Part shown: in pieces, positions 1-9,212 of the stretch
Numbering within the stretch: the first letter of the stretch is position 1
Layout of the letters: each line of letters begins with the position of its first letter
NCBI GenBank assembly: GCA_003219265.1
Contig: QHQE01000114.1
Location: 1 to 40,758, forward strand
DNA: 40,758 bases
Origin: Verrucomicrobiota bacterium
GTDB lineage: Bacteria > Verrucomicrobiota > Verrucomicrobiia > Chthoniobacterales > UBA10450
Reading direction: 5' to 3'
Program-made: the position numbers and the translations under genes
The notes under the pieces: generated by a model
The model's input: only the letters and a program-made list of their open reading frames with translations
Database searches by the model: none
What the model was told of the DNA's origin: nothing

Positions 1-90
1 ATATTGCTGGCTCGCGCGTTCCTCGAAACGACGGATCAGCAGCATCAGCGCGAGCATCTCGACCTCGTCGCGTTGCTCGGGCCGCTGCAT
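1..90 (-). CDS. pdhA: pyruvate dehydrogenase E1 component subunit alpha, N-terminal fragment (runs off left edge)
   Basis: Reverse complement of 1..90 reads MQRPEQRDEVEMLALMLLIRRFEERASQQY, matching the typical E1-alpha N-terminus (..MLLIRRFEEKAAQ.Y). Partial. Confidence 0.72.
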   Translation of the reverse strand, partial: MQRPEQRDEVEMLALMLLIRRFEERASQQY

Positions 91-97
91 CGGAGAA

Positions 98-727
98 CTA
101 CGCGACGCGAGCCAAGGCCGTTCCTGTGCGGGAGCGCGCGGCGTTGCGGCCGAAGCTCATGCAAACAACAAAGAGCAGGGTGAAGAGAAGATCGCTCAGG
201 AGCGAATTGCGGAAAAACATCCAACTCGGCGTCGCGCTGTATTGGGGCAACCCAACCGTCAGCGCTTGAATCAAGCCCGCGAAATTTTTTGCGTAACCGG
301 GATCGGTCAGCCAGGCGAAGGCGTTGGTGATCACATAAAAAATTGTCGATCCAACGATTGAAGCCGGCAGAAGCGTTTTCAGCGAAGCACGACTGCGCAG
401 CAAGAGTCCGATGCAGCCGGCCAGAGCAAGGGCGAGATAGCGACAAAGAATCAGCGGATCGGTCAGCGCCGCGCCGTAATGAAAATTGAGCACTGCGTCC
501 GAGATAAAAAGCGCGATGAGCGGGACAGTGAACTTGTATTTCGCCGGAAAATAAGCGGCGCTACAGAGCGCGATGGCCGCCAGCGGCGTGAAGTTCGACA
601 ACCAGGTCGCGCCCGAGTGGACCAAAAGCCCCATCGTGACGCGGTAGGCGACAGCTGAAAGCAGGAGAAAAAGCGCGGGGATCATCGGCAAAGAATTTAT
701 CCGTCCTGCCAGATATGCAAAGACCAT
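98..727 (-). CDS. DUF6580-like integral membrane protein (putative ECF-transporter S-component-like)
   Basis: 209-aa hydrophobic ORF with NFTPLAAIALCSAAYFPAKYKFTVPLIALFISDAVLN, characteristic of this membrane family. Confidence 0.7.
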   Translation of the reverse strand: MVFAYLAGRINSLPMIPALFLLLSAVAYRVTMGLLVHSGATWLSNFTPLAAIALCSAAYFPAKYKFTVPLIALFISDAVLNFHYGAALTDPLILCRYLALALAGCIGLLLRSRASLKTLLPASIVGSTIFYVITNAFAWLTDPGYAKNFAGLIQALTVGLPQYSATPSWMFFRNSLLSDLLFTLLFVVCMSFGRNAARSRTGTALARVA

Positions 728-779
728 TTGCTCCGGCGCTAATGAACCTGCCGTAGATCAAAAATCGATTCTGAAACTA

Positions 780-1031
780 CTACGCGGATGCGGCGACGAC
801 TGCTTTGTTGAGTCGCCCTTTGCGGCGATTAGCGGCATTGCGATGAATGATCCCTCGTTTGGCAGCTTTGTCGATTGCGGAGATGACGGCACGAATTTGA
901 TCTGGTTGGGCGCTTTGCGATGAATGCACCTGCTTTTGCATCTTACGTAAACGTGTCACAACACTGCTATTGCGGAGCGAACGCTTCAATGTTTGGCGTG
1001 CGCGCTTGGCGGCTGATTTTGTATTGGCCAT
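780..1031 (-). CDS. rpsT: 30S ribosomal protein S20
   Basis: MANTKSAAKRARQTLKRSLRNSSVVTRLRKM... classic S20. Confidence 0.97.
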   Translation of the reverse strand: MANTKSAAKRARQTLKRSLRNSSVVTRLRKMQKQVHSSQSAQPDQIRAVISAIDKAAKRGIIHRNAANRRKGRLNKAVVAASA

Positions 1032-1159
1032 TGCTTATTCAAAAAATTGCGGGCGTGGACGCTCGCAGTCGCGATTGCGATTGTCAAGAGTGACTCGCGA
1101 GGCGGCGCATTCCGATGCCAAGATCGACAATGAATGTTTGCGGAGCCGGCCGACTCCTC

Positions 1160-1987
1160 TTATGCGCGAGGATTTTTGCTTTGCGCGATTGTCTCGCCGT
1201 TGTTCAGTACCGGCGTCGCTTTATCTTTCGGGCGCGCACTGGATCCGCGCGTGCTCGTTTGCTTTTGTCGCTCTGCAGCGAGCGCTCCCGCCACTCGCAT
1301 TTGCTCGACCGTGAGTGAAGGAGGGGCCGATTTGGAGCCAAGCTGATCCTGGCCTTTCGTTTTTTCCAATTCCGCCACTAGTGTATCGCTCGGTGGCATC
1401 GGCCGCGCCTTTGGCACTTTGGGCAGACGACCTTGGATAATTTGCACGATTGAGCCGAGTGGAAGCTGATCATAGACAGCCGCGACGTCGCTCGACTTCA
1501 TCCGGATGCAGCCGTAGCTGGCCGGGCGACCGATTGTTTTCTCCTGCGGCGTGCCATGGATGTAAATGCAGCGCGTAAAGGCATGGGCGTTTTGGACTTC
1601 AAGTCCGCGCAGCCAAATGATACGCGTAATCACAGGATCGCGGCCAGGCGCATTTGGCGCAAGAATTTCACCGGTAAACCGGCGATTATGGAACACGGCA
1701 CCGATCGGTGCGTGGTCACCGATTTTTTGCGCGATGGCAAAATAACCGAGAGGAGTTGTCATTCGCCCCAAAAAATCGCCGAGCCCGAACATCGAAGTGG
1801 AAACGGGATAGGTCGCCACCTTGGCGCCGTTTTGCAGGAGCATTAATTTTTGGTCGCGCACACTAATGATGACGCAATCCAAATTGTCCGGCGCGATGGC
1901 GGCAGGAAGCCCGGACGGGCAAAGGCAAAGCACGAAAACGACCACCGAAAAACGAAACATCGGCGCCTTCTTACTCGAAATAGACAT
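1160..1987 (-). CDS. L,D-transpeptidase (YkuD domain), secreted
   Basis: IHGTPQ...SYGCIRM catalytic motif; signal-like N-terminus MFRFSVVVFVLCLCPSGLPAAIA. The ORF extends to 2230, but the upstream GT ends at 1993, so the start is probably 1987 or 1960. Confidence 0.88.
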   Translation of the reverse strand: MSISSKKAPMFRFSVVVFVLCLCPSGLPAAIAPDNLDCVIISVRDQKLMLLQNGAKVATYPVSTSMFGLGDFLGRMTTPLGYFAIAQKIGDHAPIGAVFHNRRFTGEILAPNAPGRDPVITRIIWLRGLEVQNAHAFTRCIYIHGTPQEKTIGRPASYGCIRMKSSDVAAVYDQLPLGSIVQIIQGRLPKVPKARPMPPSDTLVAELEKTKGQDQLGSKSAPPSLTVEQMRVAGALAAERQKQTSTRGSSARPKDKATPVLNNGETIAQSKNPRA

Positions 1988-1992
1988 TCTTG

Positions 1993-3489
1993 TCACGCGG
2001 GAATTGTGGCGGCGGCACGTGAACCGCCAAAGTTGATTCTTGGCCACCAGGGCGCAAGCGAGGAGAGCGCGACATAGAGAAAGCCACTCTGGAACATGAG
2101 CAGAAACGGGACCGAGATGAATTGTCGATGTGCGATCGCGAACCAGACGAAGTAGCTGAAATAAATCGCGAAGGCTAGCTCCGCGATGGGCAAGGCCGAT
2201 TTGAGCGGCCGGTATTTGCAGGCTCGCCACGGCTGCGACTTGCGTTCGATGCCGTACTTGGGCGTGCGCGTGAAATCGGATTTGTGATTAAAGAGAGCTT
2301 CCAGCACGGCGCGGGCGTTGTTGAGGGAGAGGCCGATGCCGAGCGCGAGCAAACAGGGCAGGAAAAGAATTTCTTTCATCCAGGTGCGCGGATACAGCTC
2401 GCGTTGCGCGCAAATGTAAAATACCGCCACCGATACCGAGGCGGCGAGGAAAATGGGGACGTCGATCAAAAGCGTGCGCAGCCACCCGACTTGCGGCCCC
2501 CCGACAGAGGGATGCAAGAGCACGCACAAGCAGGCCAGAAGCAGGTAGGCGAAGTTCGACATCAAGTGACCTGTGGCCTCGAGTTTAATCGGAAACGGCA
2601 ACTTGCTGCGCCAAATGGTGGGCAGGAGTTTCTTGCACGTCTGGATGGAGCCTTTGGTCCAGCGATGCTGTTGCGATTTGAAACCGTTCATGTCCACCGG
2701 CAATTCCGCCGGGGTCACCACATCAGGGAGAAAAATAAATTTCCAGCCCACGAGCTGCGCGCGATAGCTCAGATCAAGATCTTCGGTGAGCGTGTCATGC
2801 TGCCAGCCGCCCGCTTCCTCGATACAGGAGCGCCGCCAGAGACCGGCTGTGCCGTTGAAATTAAAAAAGCGCCCGCTCCGGCTGCGCGCGGTTTGTTCGA
2901 GCAAAAGATGTCCGTCCAGAAACATCGCCTGCGCGCGTGTGAGCAATGAATAGCTCCGATTTAAATGCCCCCAGCGCGTCTGGATCATGCCGACTCTCGG
3001 ATCGGTGAAAAAATCAATTGTGCGCTTGAGCAAGTCCGGCTGCGGAACAAAATCGGCGTCGAGAATACAGACAAACTCGCCTTCCGCGGAGTCGAGTCCG
3101 ACAGCGAGCGCACCCGCTTTGAAACCAGTGCGATCGACGCGATGAATGAGCTGGACGTTGAAGCCGCGACACCGCAGTTCGTCCGCGCACGAGGAGGTGA
3201 TCTCGCGCGTATCGTCGGTCGAATCATCCAGCACCTGAATCTGGAGAAGTTTTCTCGGATAATCCAATTCGCTGACCGAGTGCAGCAAACGCTCGACCAC
3301 GTAAACTTCGTTAAAGATCGGCAACTGCATCGTCACCTTCGGCAGTTGCTCAAAGCGGCGGGCTGGGACCAGCTCGCGCTTTCTGTTTTTGAGAAAGAGA
3401 TAAATGATGAAATAGCGATGCACGCCGTAGGCGGAAAGACCGATGAGCACACTCAGATAGCAGATCGTCCAGATAACGTTTCCTTGCAT
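1993..3489 (-). CDS. glycosyltransferase family 2 (cellulose synthase / mannan synthase-like), membrane
   Basis: PKVTMQLPIFNE, LDDSTDDT, ILDADFVP, TEDLDLSYRAQLVGW, QQHRWTKG motifs plus C-terminal TM segments. Confidence 0.92.
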   Translation of the reverse strand: MQGNVIWTICYLSVLIGLSAYGVHRYFIIYLFLKNRKRELVPARRFEQLPKVTMQLPIFNEVYVVERLLHSVSELDYPRKLLQIQVLDDSTDDTREITSSCADELRCRGFNVQLIHRVDRTGFKAGALAVGLDSAEGEFVCILDADFVPQPDLLKRTIDFFTDPRVGMIQTRWGHLNRSYSLLTRAQAMFLDGHLLLEQTARSRSGRFFNFNGTAGLWRRSCIEEAGGWQHDTLTEDLDLSYRAQLVGWKFIFLPDVVTPAELPVDMNGFKSQQHRWTKGSIQTCKKLLPTIWRSKLPFPIKLEATGHLMSNFAYLLLACLCVLLHPSVGGPQVGWLRTLLIDVPIFLAASVSVAVFYICAQRELYPRTWMKEILFLPCLLALGIGLSLNNARAVLEALFNHKSDFTRTPKYGIERKSQPWRACKYRPLKSALPIAELAFAIYFSYFVWFAIAHRQFISVPFLLMFQSGFLYVALSSLAPWWPRINFGGSRAAATIPA

Positions 3490-3682
3490 GGTGCTTCCAG
3501 GCGCTGCCCTTGGTTAAGGCAGCGAGGGCGACATGATGACGTGTCCGCCACGGGCGTCAAATCAAAAAATGCCTCTGACGGTGAACAGATTTCAGCGCGG
3601 AACGCTTTCGGGACTGCTCGCAACCCTGAACACTGCCCGCGCTTTGCCGATGGAAATCGCGACGCGCTATCAACTATCAAGC

Positions 3683-3765
3683 TGTAGTCGCTTCGCTCTG
3701 CAAAGCGCGACGCAGAGGCATCTAAAACACACCCGCGTCGCGTCGCCCGGATGGCGACAGCTACA
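3683..3765. repeat. REP-pair-like palindromic element, copy 1 (TGTAG...CTACA)
   Basis: Bracketed by TGTAG (3683-3687) and CTACA (3761-3765). Perfect stem GTCGCC-CGGAT-GGCGAC (3742-3758). Shares TTCGCTCTGCRAAGC with copy 2 (reverse orientation). Confidence 0.6.
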
Positions 3766-3816
3766 AGGCTGGCAAGCTATTCATCATTCGCTTGCCTGAG
3801 GCGGGGAGCGGGTTAA

Positions 3817-6342
3817 TTGGTGATAAGCCGCTTTTCGCGGCCCAACGGGATGCAATTGCGCGACAGATTCAAGAGATGGGAACGCAACTATTTCAAGCGT
3901 TTTAATATCGTCTTTCCCATTCTTCTGGCCGGATGGGTGCCGTCGATCTTAACCCTGGTCGTTTCCTACACCATCCTGGAAAAAACCCTTGAATCGAAAA
4001 TCCTGCGCGATCGCCAGACTTTCATTCAATTGGTCGCCCATCTGGTGGGCGACGATCTGGGCCGGACCAGCGGCATCATTGAGTATTATCAGACGCTACC
4101 GGAGGTAGTGAAAATCTTGAGCGCATCCAATCCTCAAGCCCTCGCTCAACAATGGCTCAGCGCAACATTTTATTCGCAGCCGCGTATTGATGGAATGTTC
4201 ATCACCGGGCCCGATGGCCATCTGATCGCCTCGCTTCCCTCCGATCCGGAGCGGGTGGGCAAGGATTTTAGCTCCGACCTGTGGGAACAGGCGCGCACCT
4301 CGAACGGCGCTTTTGTCTCGGCGGTGCATCCTCGCCTGACAGATAAGCGAATGGCGACGGATATCGTGGGCGCGGTGCGGGCGCCGGATGGGGCCATTGC
4401 CGGCTATCTCGGAGTCTCCGTGTTAGTGGAAAGAATCGGGCGCCGTTTATCGACGATTGAGTTTGCCGACCAGTCGATGTGCCAGGTGCTCGATCAAAAC
4501 GGCGCTGCGCTTTTTGCGAGTGGTTTCCAGCCAAATCCCAGCGCCGTTTCTCCCGCAGCAGCAATGTTAATGAAGGAGATCGGCCGCAGCAGAAGCGGGC
4601 ATTTCGAGCGGCACGGCAATCTCTATTCTTTCAGCCCGGTGGAATCGACCGGTTGGATGACGCTGGTGGAGCAGCCCAAAGCCGTTGCCTACAAACCGGT
4701 GCATGATCTCCTCGGACGAATGCTTGTCCTGGCCCTCTGGTTGATCGCGCTCACCTCTATCTTCGCCTGGCTCGCCAGCAAGTTTTACCGCCGCCAGACC
4801 GAGGCGACCCGGCGAATCGAGCGGGAAGTTATCTTTAACGAAAAAATTCTCGCGAACATGCCGAGCGGCATCGCTTTTGTCGATCCGGCTTCGCGGCGTT
4901 TTCTTCAGGCGAACGGGGCCTTCGCGCAGATGGCGCGTCGTTTTGGAAATCTGGCACCCGATCGCGACATTGCGCAAGCGACTTACGACGACGTGAAGAT
5001 CGCTCCGCCGGGAGCGATCGAAAAAGTGCTGGCTTTTGGAACGCCGTTTCAACTGGTCGAGCAACCGCTCAAAGATAATACGGGCGTGACGCATTTCGTG
5101 AACATCAACCTGCTCCGGTTGCAGGGCTCGCGACAAAGCGTGCAAGGCGTCCTTTATCTCGTCGAAGACAAGACACGCGACGTGACGCTGCGCCAGGAAC
5201 TAGTGCGCGCAAATGCGGCTAAGGACCAATTCCTCGCCCTGCTCTCTCATGAATTGCGCAATCCCCTCTCGCCCGTTATCGCCATGGTCGGGGAATTGGA
5301 GGCGAGCATTCCCGATTCGCCGCCGGTTCGGCAGGCGCTCGAGGTCATCCGGCGCAATGTCGAACTGGAAGCGCGCTTGATTGACGATTTGCTCGACGTA
5401 ACGCGGATCGCAAGAGGCAAGCTGCAATTAAGCTTCGAGACTATTTGCGTGCACGAAATCCTGCAGCGGGCCTACGAAATTTGCCGAGAAGAGATCGCTG
5501 GCAAGCGTCTCCAGGCGGAATTTCGACTCCGCGCCCAACATGCGCATGTCGAAGGAGATCCGGCACGTTTGCAGCAGGTCTTTTGGAATCTCATCAAGAA
5601 CAGCGTGAAATTCACGCCGGACCAGGGCCGCGTCATCATCCAAACCCGCAACCCGACGCCGGAAGAGATTGAAATTCAAATTACCGATACTGGCATCGGT
5701 ATCGAGCCGGAAAAGATCGACAAGATCTTCAACGCTTTCGAGCAAGGCCAAAGCTCGATTACGCGCCGCTTTGGCGGACTCGGTCTGGGTCTTGCTATCT
5801 CCAAAGCTATGGTTAACGCGCATGGCGGAAAAATCCGCGTAGAAAGTCCGGGCAAGGATCGCGGTTCGACTTTTACGCTAAACTTGAAGACGGCACCCGC
5901 TCCGGTGAGCGCGCAAACTGGAGACGGCGAGTATCCTGCCGTCGATGCGCAAAAGAAGTTCGTCGCATCGCGTCCGCGGCGCGTTCTCGTGGTGGATGAT
6001 CATCACGATACCTGCACGGGGATGAAAATGATGCTCGAGCGCCGCGGCTACCAGATTACCCTAGCCCATTCCGCTGAGCAGGCACTGGAAAAAGCGCGCA
6101 TGCAAGATTTCGATCTGCTCATCAGCGACATCGGCCTGCCGGACCGAAGCGGTTACGATCTCATGCGCGAACTGAGAAACAGTAAAGGCCTACGCGGCAT
6201 CGCCCTCAGCGGCTTCGGCATGGAGCACGATGTGAGCAAGGCGCGAGCGGCCGGCTTCTCAGAACATCTGACCAAGCCAATCAATTTTGAGCGGCTGGAA
6301 GAGGCTATCCAAAATTTGATCGACCCGATTTCCCAATCGTAA
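3817..6342 (+). CDS. hybrid sensor histidine kinase: Cache-like periplasmic sensor, PAS-like, HisKA, HATPase_c, C-terminal receiver
   Basis: LLSHELRNPLSPVIAM H-box, ITDTGIGIEPEKIDKIFNAFEQ, GGLGLGLAISK, then VLVVDDHHDTC...DLLISDIGLPDRSG receiver. Confidence 0.93.
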   Translation: MVISRFSRPNGMQLRDRFKRWERNYFKRFNIVFPILLAGWVPSILTLVVSYTILEKTLESKILRDRQTFIQLVAHLVGDDLGRTSGIIEYYQTLPEVVKILSASNPQALAQQWLSATFYSQPRIDGMFITGPDGHLIASLPSDPERVGKDFSSDLWEQARTSNGAFVSAVHPRLTDKRMATDIVGAVRAPDGAIAGYLGVSVLVERIGRRLSTIEFADQSMCQVLDQNGAALFASGFQPNPSAVSPAAAMLMKEIGRSRSGHFERHGNLYSFSPVESTGWMTLVEQPKAVAYKPVHDLLGRMLVLALWLIALTSIFAWLASKFYRRQTEATRRIEREVIFNEKILANMPSGIAFVDPASRRFLQANGAFAQMARRFGNLAPDRDIAQATYDDVKIAPPGAIEKVLAFGTPFQLVEQPLKDNTGVTHFVNINLLRLQGSRQSVQGVLYLVEDKTRDVTLRQELVRANAAKDQFLALLSHELRNPLSPVIAMVGELEASIPDSPPVRQALEVIRRNVELEARLIDDLLDVTRIARGKLQLSFETICVHEILQRAYEICREEIAGKRLQAEFRLRAQHAHVEGDPARLQQVFWNLIKNSVKFTPDQGRVIIQTRNPTPEEIEIQITDTGIGIEPEKIDKIFNAFEQGQSSITRRFGGLGLGLAISKAMVNAHGGKIRVESPGKDRGSTFTLNLKTAPAPVSAQTGDGEYPAVDAQKKFVASRPRRVLVVDDHHDTCTGMKMMLERRGYQITLAHSAEQALEKARMQDFDLLISDIGLPDRSGYDLMRELRNSKGLRGIALSGFGMEHDVSKARAAGFSEHLTKPINFERLEEAIQNLIDPISQS

Positions 6343-6366
6343 CCTCAACCGACTGGACGGTTGCGC

Positions 6367-6723
6367 TTACTGGCCGTTGTGGCTCTCCACCGCCGCGTTC
6401 TCTTTCCGTTCGGAAGCTTCTTTCAATTCCCGCGAAAGTTTCTCGACTCGTTGGCGCATGATCTTGCCAGCCTTAAATTTCACTGTGGCCCGGGGTGGAA
6501 TTACGAAACTGCTGCCTGGCTGATTTGGGTTGCGTCCCACCCGCGGCTTCGTCAGCCGTGGCTGAAAAACACCGAAATTACGTAACTCGACGGCCACGTT
6601 ATTAGCCAAACTGTCGGTGATCTTATCGAGCGTTCGCTGAACCACGTCGAAAACTTCGTGTTGCACCATCCCTGTTTGGTTGCTGATGGCGACGACAATG
6701 TCGCGTTTGGTTAGCTTTGCCAT
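6367..6723 (-). CDS. HU/IHF family DNA-binding protein
   Basis: MAKLTKRDIVVAISNQTGM...VELRNFGVFQPRLTKPRVGRNPNQPG. Confidence 0.93.
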   Translation of the reverse strand: MAKLTKRDIVVAISNQTGMVQHEVFDVVQRTLDKITDSLANNVAVELRNFGVFQPRLTKPRVGRNPNQPGSSFVIPPRATVKFKAGKIMRQRVEKLSRELKEASERKENAAVESHNGQ

Positions 6724-6851
6724 ATGTATTTAATAATCGCTACACGCAGCCCGAGCGGCGGCCAAATTTTTTTAAAAAGAGATTTTCTGACAGCTAACCT
6801 CCTCCCAAAGAGGAGTAAACGCAATGGCCAGCTTCCCTGACGAGAGAAAAA

Positions 6852-7286
6852 TCAGTGAGCTGGGGTCAGCCGCCCCAAGATGCGATTCAGATGATGGCGG
6901 AACACAGTTTGGCCGGCCAAGGCCTTCCGCTGCGCTTTGAGCTGACCCTGCACCACACCGAGCTTCGTGAACACAGCGTTCCAATCCATCTCCAGCCGGC
7001 GGACGTCGTCGTTCGATAGCTCGCGGACGCCACGCACGGAAGAACCGCGCTGTAACACATTCATCAGTTTGCCCGACAGTTCGCCAAGAATGTTCAGTCG
7101 GCTGAAAATATGTTCCGTCTCTTGCAAGAGATGCGAGCGAATTTCGGTAAACTGGCGCTCCTGCTCGGCCGAGATGATTGGCTTCGCCTTGTCCAGCCCG
7201 TAAGTAGTCAAGTCGTGCAGCTTCTTCCAGTTATCCAGCTGGAGCGTGAGCAGGCGAAGCTTGGTTTCGAGCTCTTGATCCCTCAT
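6852..7286 (-). CDS. hypothetical helical protein, translationally coupled to the DUF4388 gene
   Basis: 144-aa ORF overlapping the upstream gene's stop by 4 nt (TCAT at 7283-7286); helix-rich composition. Confidence 0.7.
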   Translation of the reverse strand: MRDQELETKLRLLTLQLDNWKKLHDLTTYGLDKAKPIISAEQERQFTEIRSHLLQETEHIFSRLNILGELSGKLMNVLQRGSSVRGVRELSNDDVRRLEMDWNAVFTKLGVVQGQLKAQRKALAGQTVFRHHLNRILGRLTPAH

Positions 7287-8041
7287 GATTGCGATTCTTG
7301 CGACTGTTCGGGCGGCACGCCGACGAGTTCGAGCGTCTCGTCGAATTTCTGCAGGTTATCGATCAACAGATGTGCCCAGGGGCGATCGACTGTTTCCACC
7401 TGGCTAATGATCCCTTCCTCAAAATAAAACCGCCCCTGCCGCCACCGGAAAATTTCCGCCACCGCCGCTTCGCCTTGGAGCGATCCAAAGACCCCGTGAC
7501 GTATCGATCCGTGATGCAGATAAATTTCGCTGCTGCCCCGACCAGACTTGAACGTAAAACGTCCGCTCCGCTGGCTCAAACAGCTCATCTGTAGAATTTC
7601 CGCGGCTGAGAATTGATTCAGATTACCGATGAGCGAATGACAAGGATCAATCCCCTCAGCCGCCGTCCCTGCTTGCCTCCCGAGCGAACGCACAAAACTC
7701 TTGAGGAGCCGCTCCATCCGGCGCTTGCTTTGCTCGCTCAAGATCAAAGTGATCTCCTGCTGCGCCGCGAGGGCGGCGACTTCGGCTTCGCCCCGGTCCG
7801 ACACCAGGCAAATAATCTTGAGCGAGGGAAAATGCTGCCGGACGTTCGTGGCCTGCTCCAGCGCCAGTTTCGACTCCCCTTCCACGACAAAAGCGTCGAA
7901 ATTCTCAGCCAGAAGAAACGATACCGCTTCGGAAAGAGTTCGTACAATGCGGGTGTCCACCCCTTCCATCGCCTCGAAGATGGCCAGCTCCTTGTCTCGA
8001 AAGACAGGATCTGCGTTCAGGATGAGGAGCCGGGTTCCCAC
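7283..8041 (-). CDS. pseudo-receiver + DUF4388 domain protein
   Basis: N-terminal receiver-like fold MGTRLLILNADPVFRDKELAIFEAMEG...; C-terminal LIGNLNQFSAAEILQMSCLSQRSGRFTFKSGRGSSEIYLHHGSIRHGVFGSLQGEAAV is typical DUF4388 (PatA N-terminus-like). Confidence 0.85.
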   Translation of the reverse strand: MGTRLLILNADPVFRDKELAIFEAMEGVDTRIVRTLSEAVSFLLAENFDAFVVEGESKLALEQATNVRQHFPSLKIICLVSDRGEAEVAALAAQQEITLILSEQSKRRMERLLKSFVRSLGRQAGTAAEGIDPCHSLIGNLNQFSAAEILQMSCLSQRSGRFTFKSGRGSSEIYLHHGSIRHGVFGSLQGEAAVAEIFRWRQGRFYFEEGIISQVETVDRPWAHLLIDNLQKFDETLELVGVPPEQSQESQS

Positions 8042-8111
8042 AATTGCTAAGCGAGCGTGAAAATATGTAGCAGAAACCTTGCCCGACGCCTCTGCAAACC
8101 GCGATCAGCGG

Positions 8112-9059
8112 TTACTTTCGCCAATCTCCTCGCGGAGGCGGCGCGGCATAGGCACTTGGCGCAATCTCGTGCGCCGTCCGGAAATGCACCTTCGCCACTT
8201 CGCGCAGCCTCCGCGGCCCGCTCTTTTCCACGAGCTTTTTCGCGGTCTCTTTTACACTGGCCGATACCCCTCGCTCCAAGCGCAAACCAAGCTCTTTCCC
8301 TCGGCGCTCCAGCCAACCGATAAATGCTTCACGCGCTAGAATCGACGCTGCCGCTACCGCGATATCGGATTCCGCCTTCGGCCGCTGTTGAATGTCGATC
8401 TTGCGGCCATGTTGCAAAAGTGATTGTTTGATGACGCGCCCATCCGCAAATTGATCCGACAACGCGCGCGGACAATCCGGTTTTTTTGCCAGCAGATTTT
8501 CAATGACGCGCGCATGCCCCCAGCCGAGCAAACTGTTCAGGTTCCCGAACTTCTCATAAAGCTCGTTGTACCGTGCCGGACCGATCAGCACCGTCTCGAT
8601 CAAGCCGCCGGCAGTTTTCCGGATAATTTGGCCCAGGGTTCGAATGCGCGCATCCGAGCCGATTCGCTTGCTGTCCTGAACGCCCGCGTCTAGAAGCTTG
8701 CGCGCGATCCCACGATCGACATACACGCCCGAAATCACCAGCGGTCCAAAAAAATCGCCCTTCCCGCTTTCATCCACGCCGAAATGCGCCTCGAACATCT
8801 CCGGCACATGCACTTCTTCGTAACCCAGTTTGGCTTCACCGAAAATTTTCGGCTCGAGCTCGAACTGCACAAACTCTTCCACTCCTTTGCCCTGCACTAA
8901 AACCTTCGGCCCCTTCTCATAAACCGCCACGCTCAGTTTGTTCTTCTGCGCAAAAAAAAGCGTGTACTGCTTTGGCGCAAACTGAAAACCGAGCTCCTCA
9001 AGTAGCGCGCGAAGTTTCGTCGCCTGCTCCGGTGTCAAGGCATGCGCGTACGAGTTCAT
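8112..9059 (-). CDS. rnhC: ribonuclease HIII
   Basis: FGVDESGKGDFFGPLVISGVYVD motif with N-terminal TBP-like domain. Confidence 0.93.
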   Translation of the reverse strand: MNSYAHALTPEQATKLRALLEELGFQFAPKQYTLFFAQKNKLSVAVYEKGPKVLVQGKGVEEFVQFELEPKIFGEAKLGYEEVHVPEMFEAHFGVDESGKGDFFGPLVISGVYVDRGIARKLLDAGVQDSKRIGSDARIRTLGQIIRKTAGGLIETVLIGPARYNELYEKFGNLNSLLGWGHARVIENLLAKKPDCPRALSDQFADGRVIKQSLLQHGRKIDIQQRPKAESDIAVAAASILAREAFIGWLERRGKELGLRLERGVSASVKETAKKLVEKSGPRRLREVAKVHFRTAHEIAPSAYAAPPPRGDWRK

Positions 9060-9073
9060 CTTGCCAGCAGAAA

Positions 9074-9212
9074 ACGCTCAACGTTCAACTTCCAACGCGC
9101 AACGTTCAATGATCTTCTGAATTCAACGCCTGCTCGCGAAAACATTCGGAGTTGGACGCTGAGCGTCTGCCATACCGTAGTCTTGCGAAGGCGGGTTGAG
9201 CGTTGCACGTTT
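9074..9212. repeat. TCAACG-type dispersed repeat, copy A
   Basis: Degenerate tandem CAACGTTCAA / TCAACG words; contains CAATGATCTTCTGAATTCAACG (9107-9128), found inverted at 33475-33580. Confidence 0.65.
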
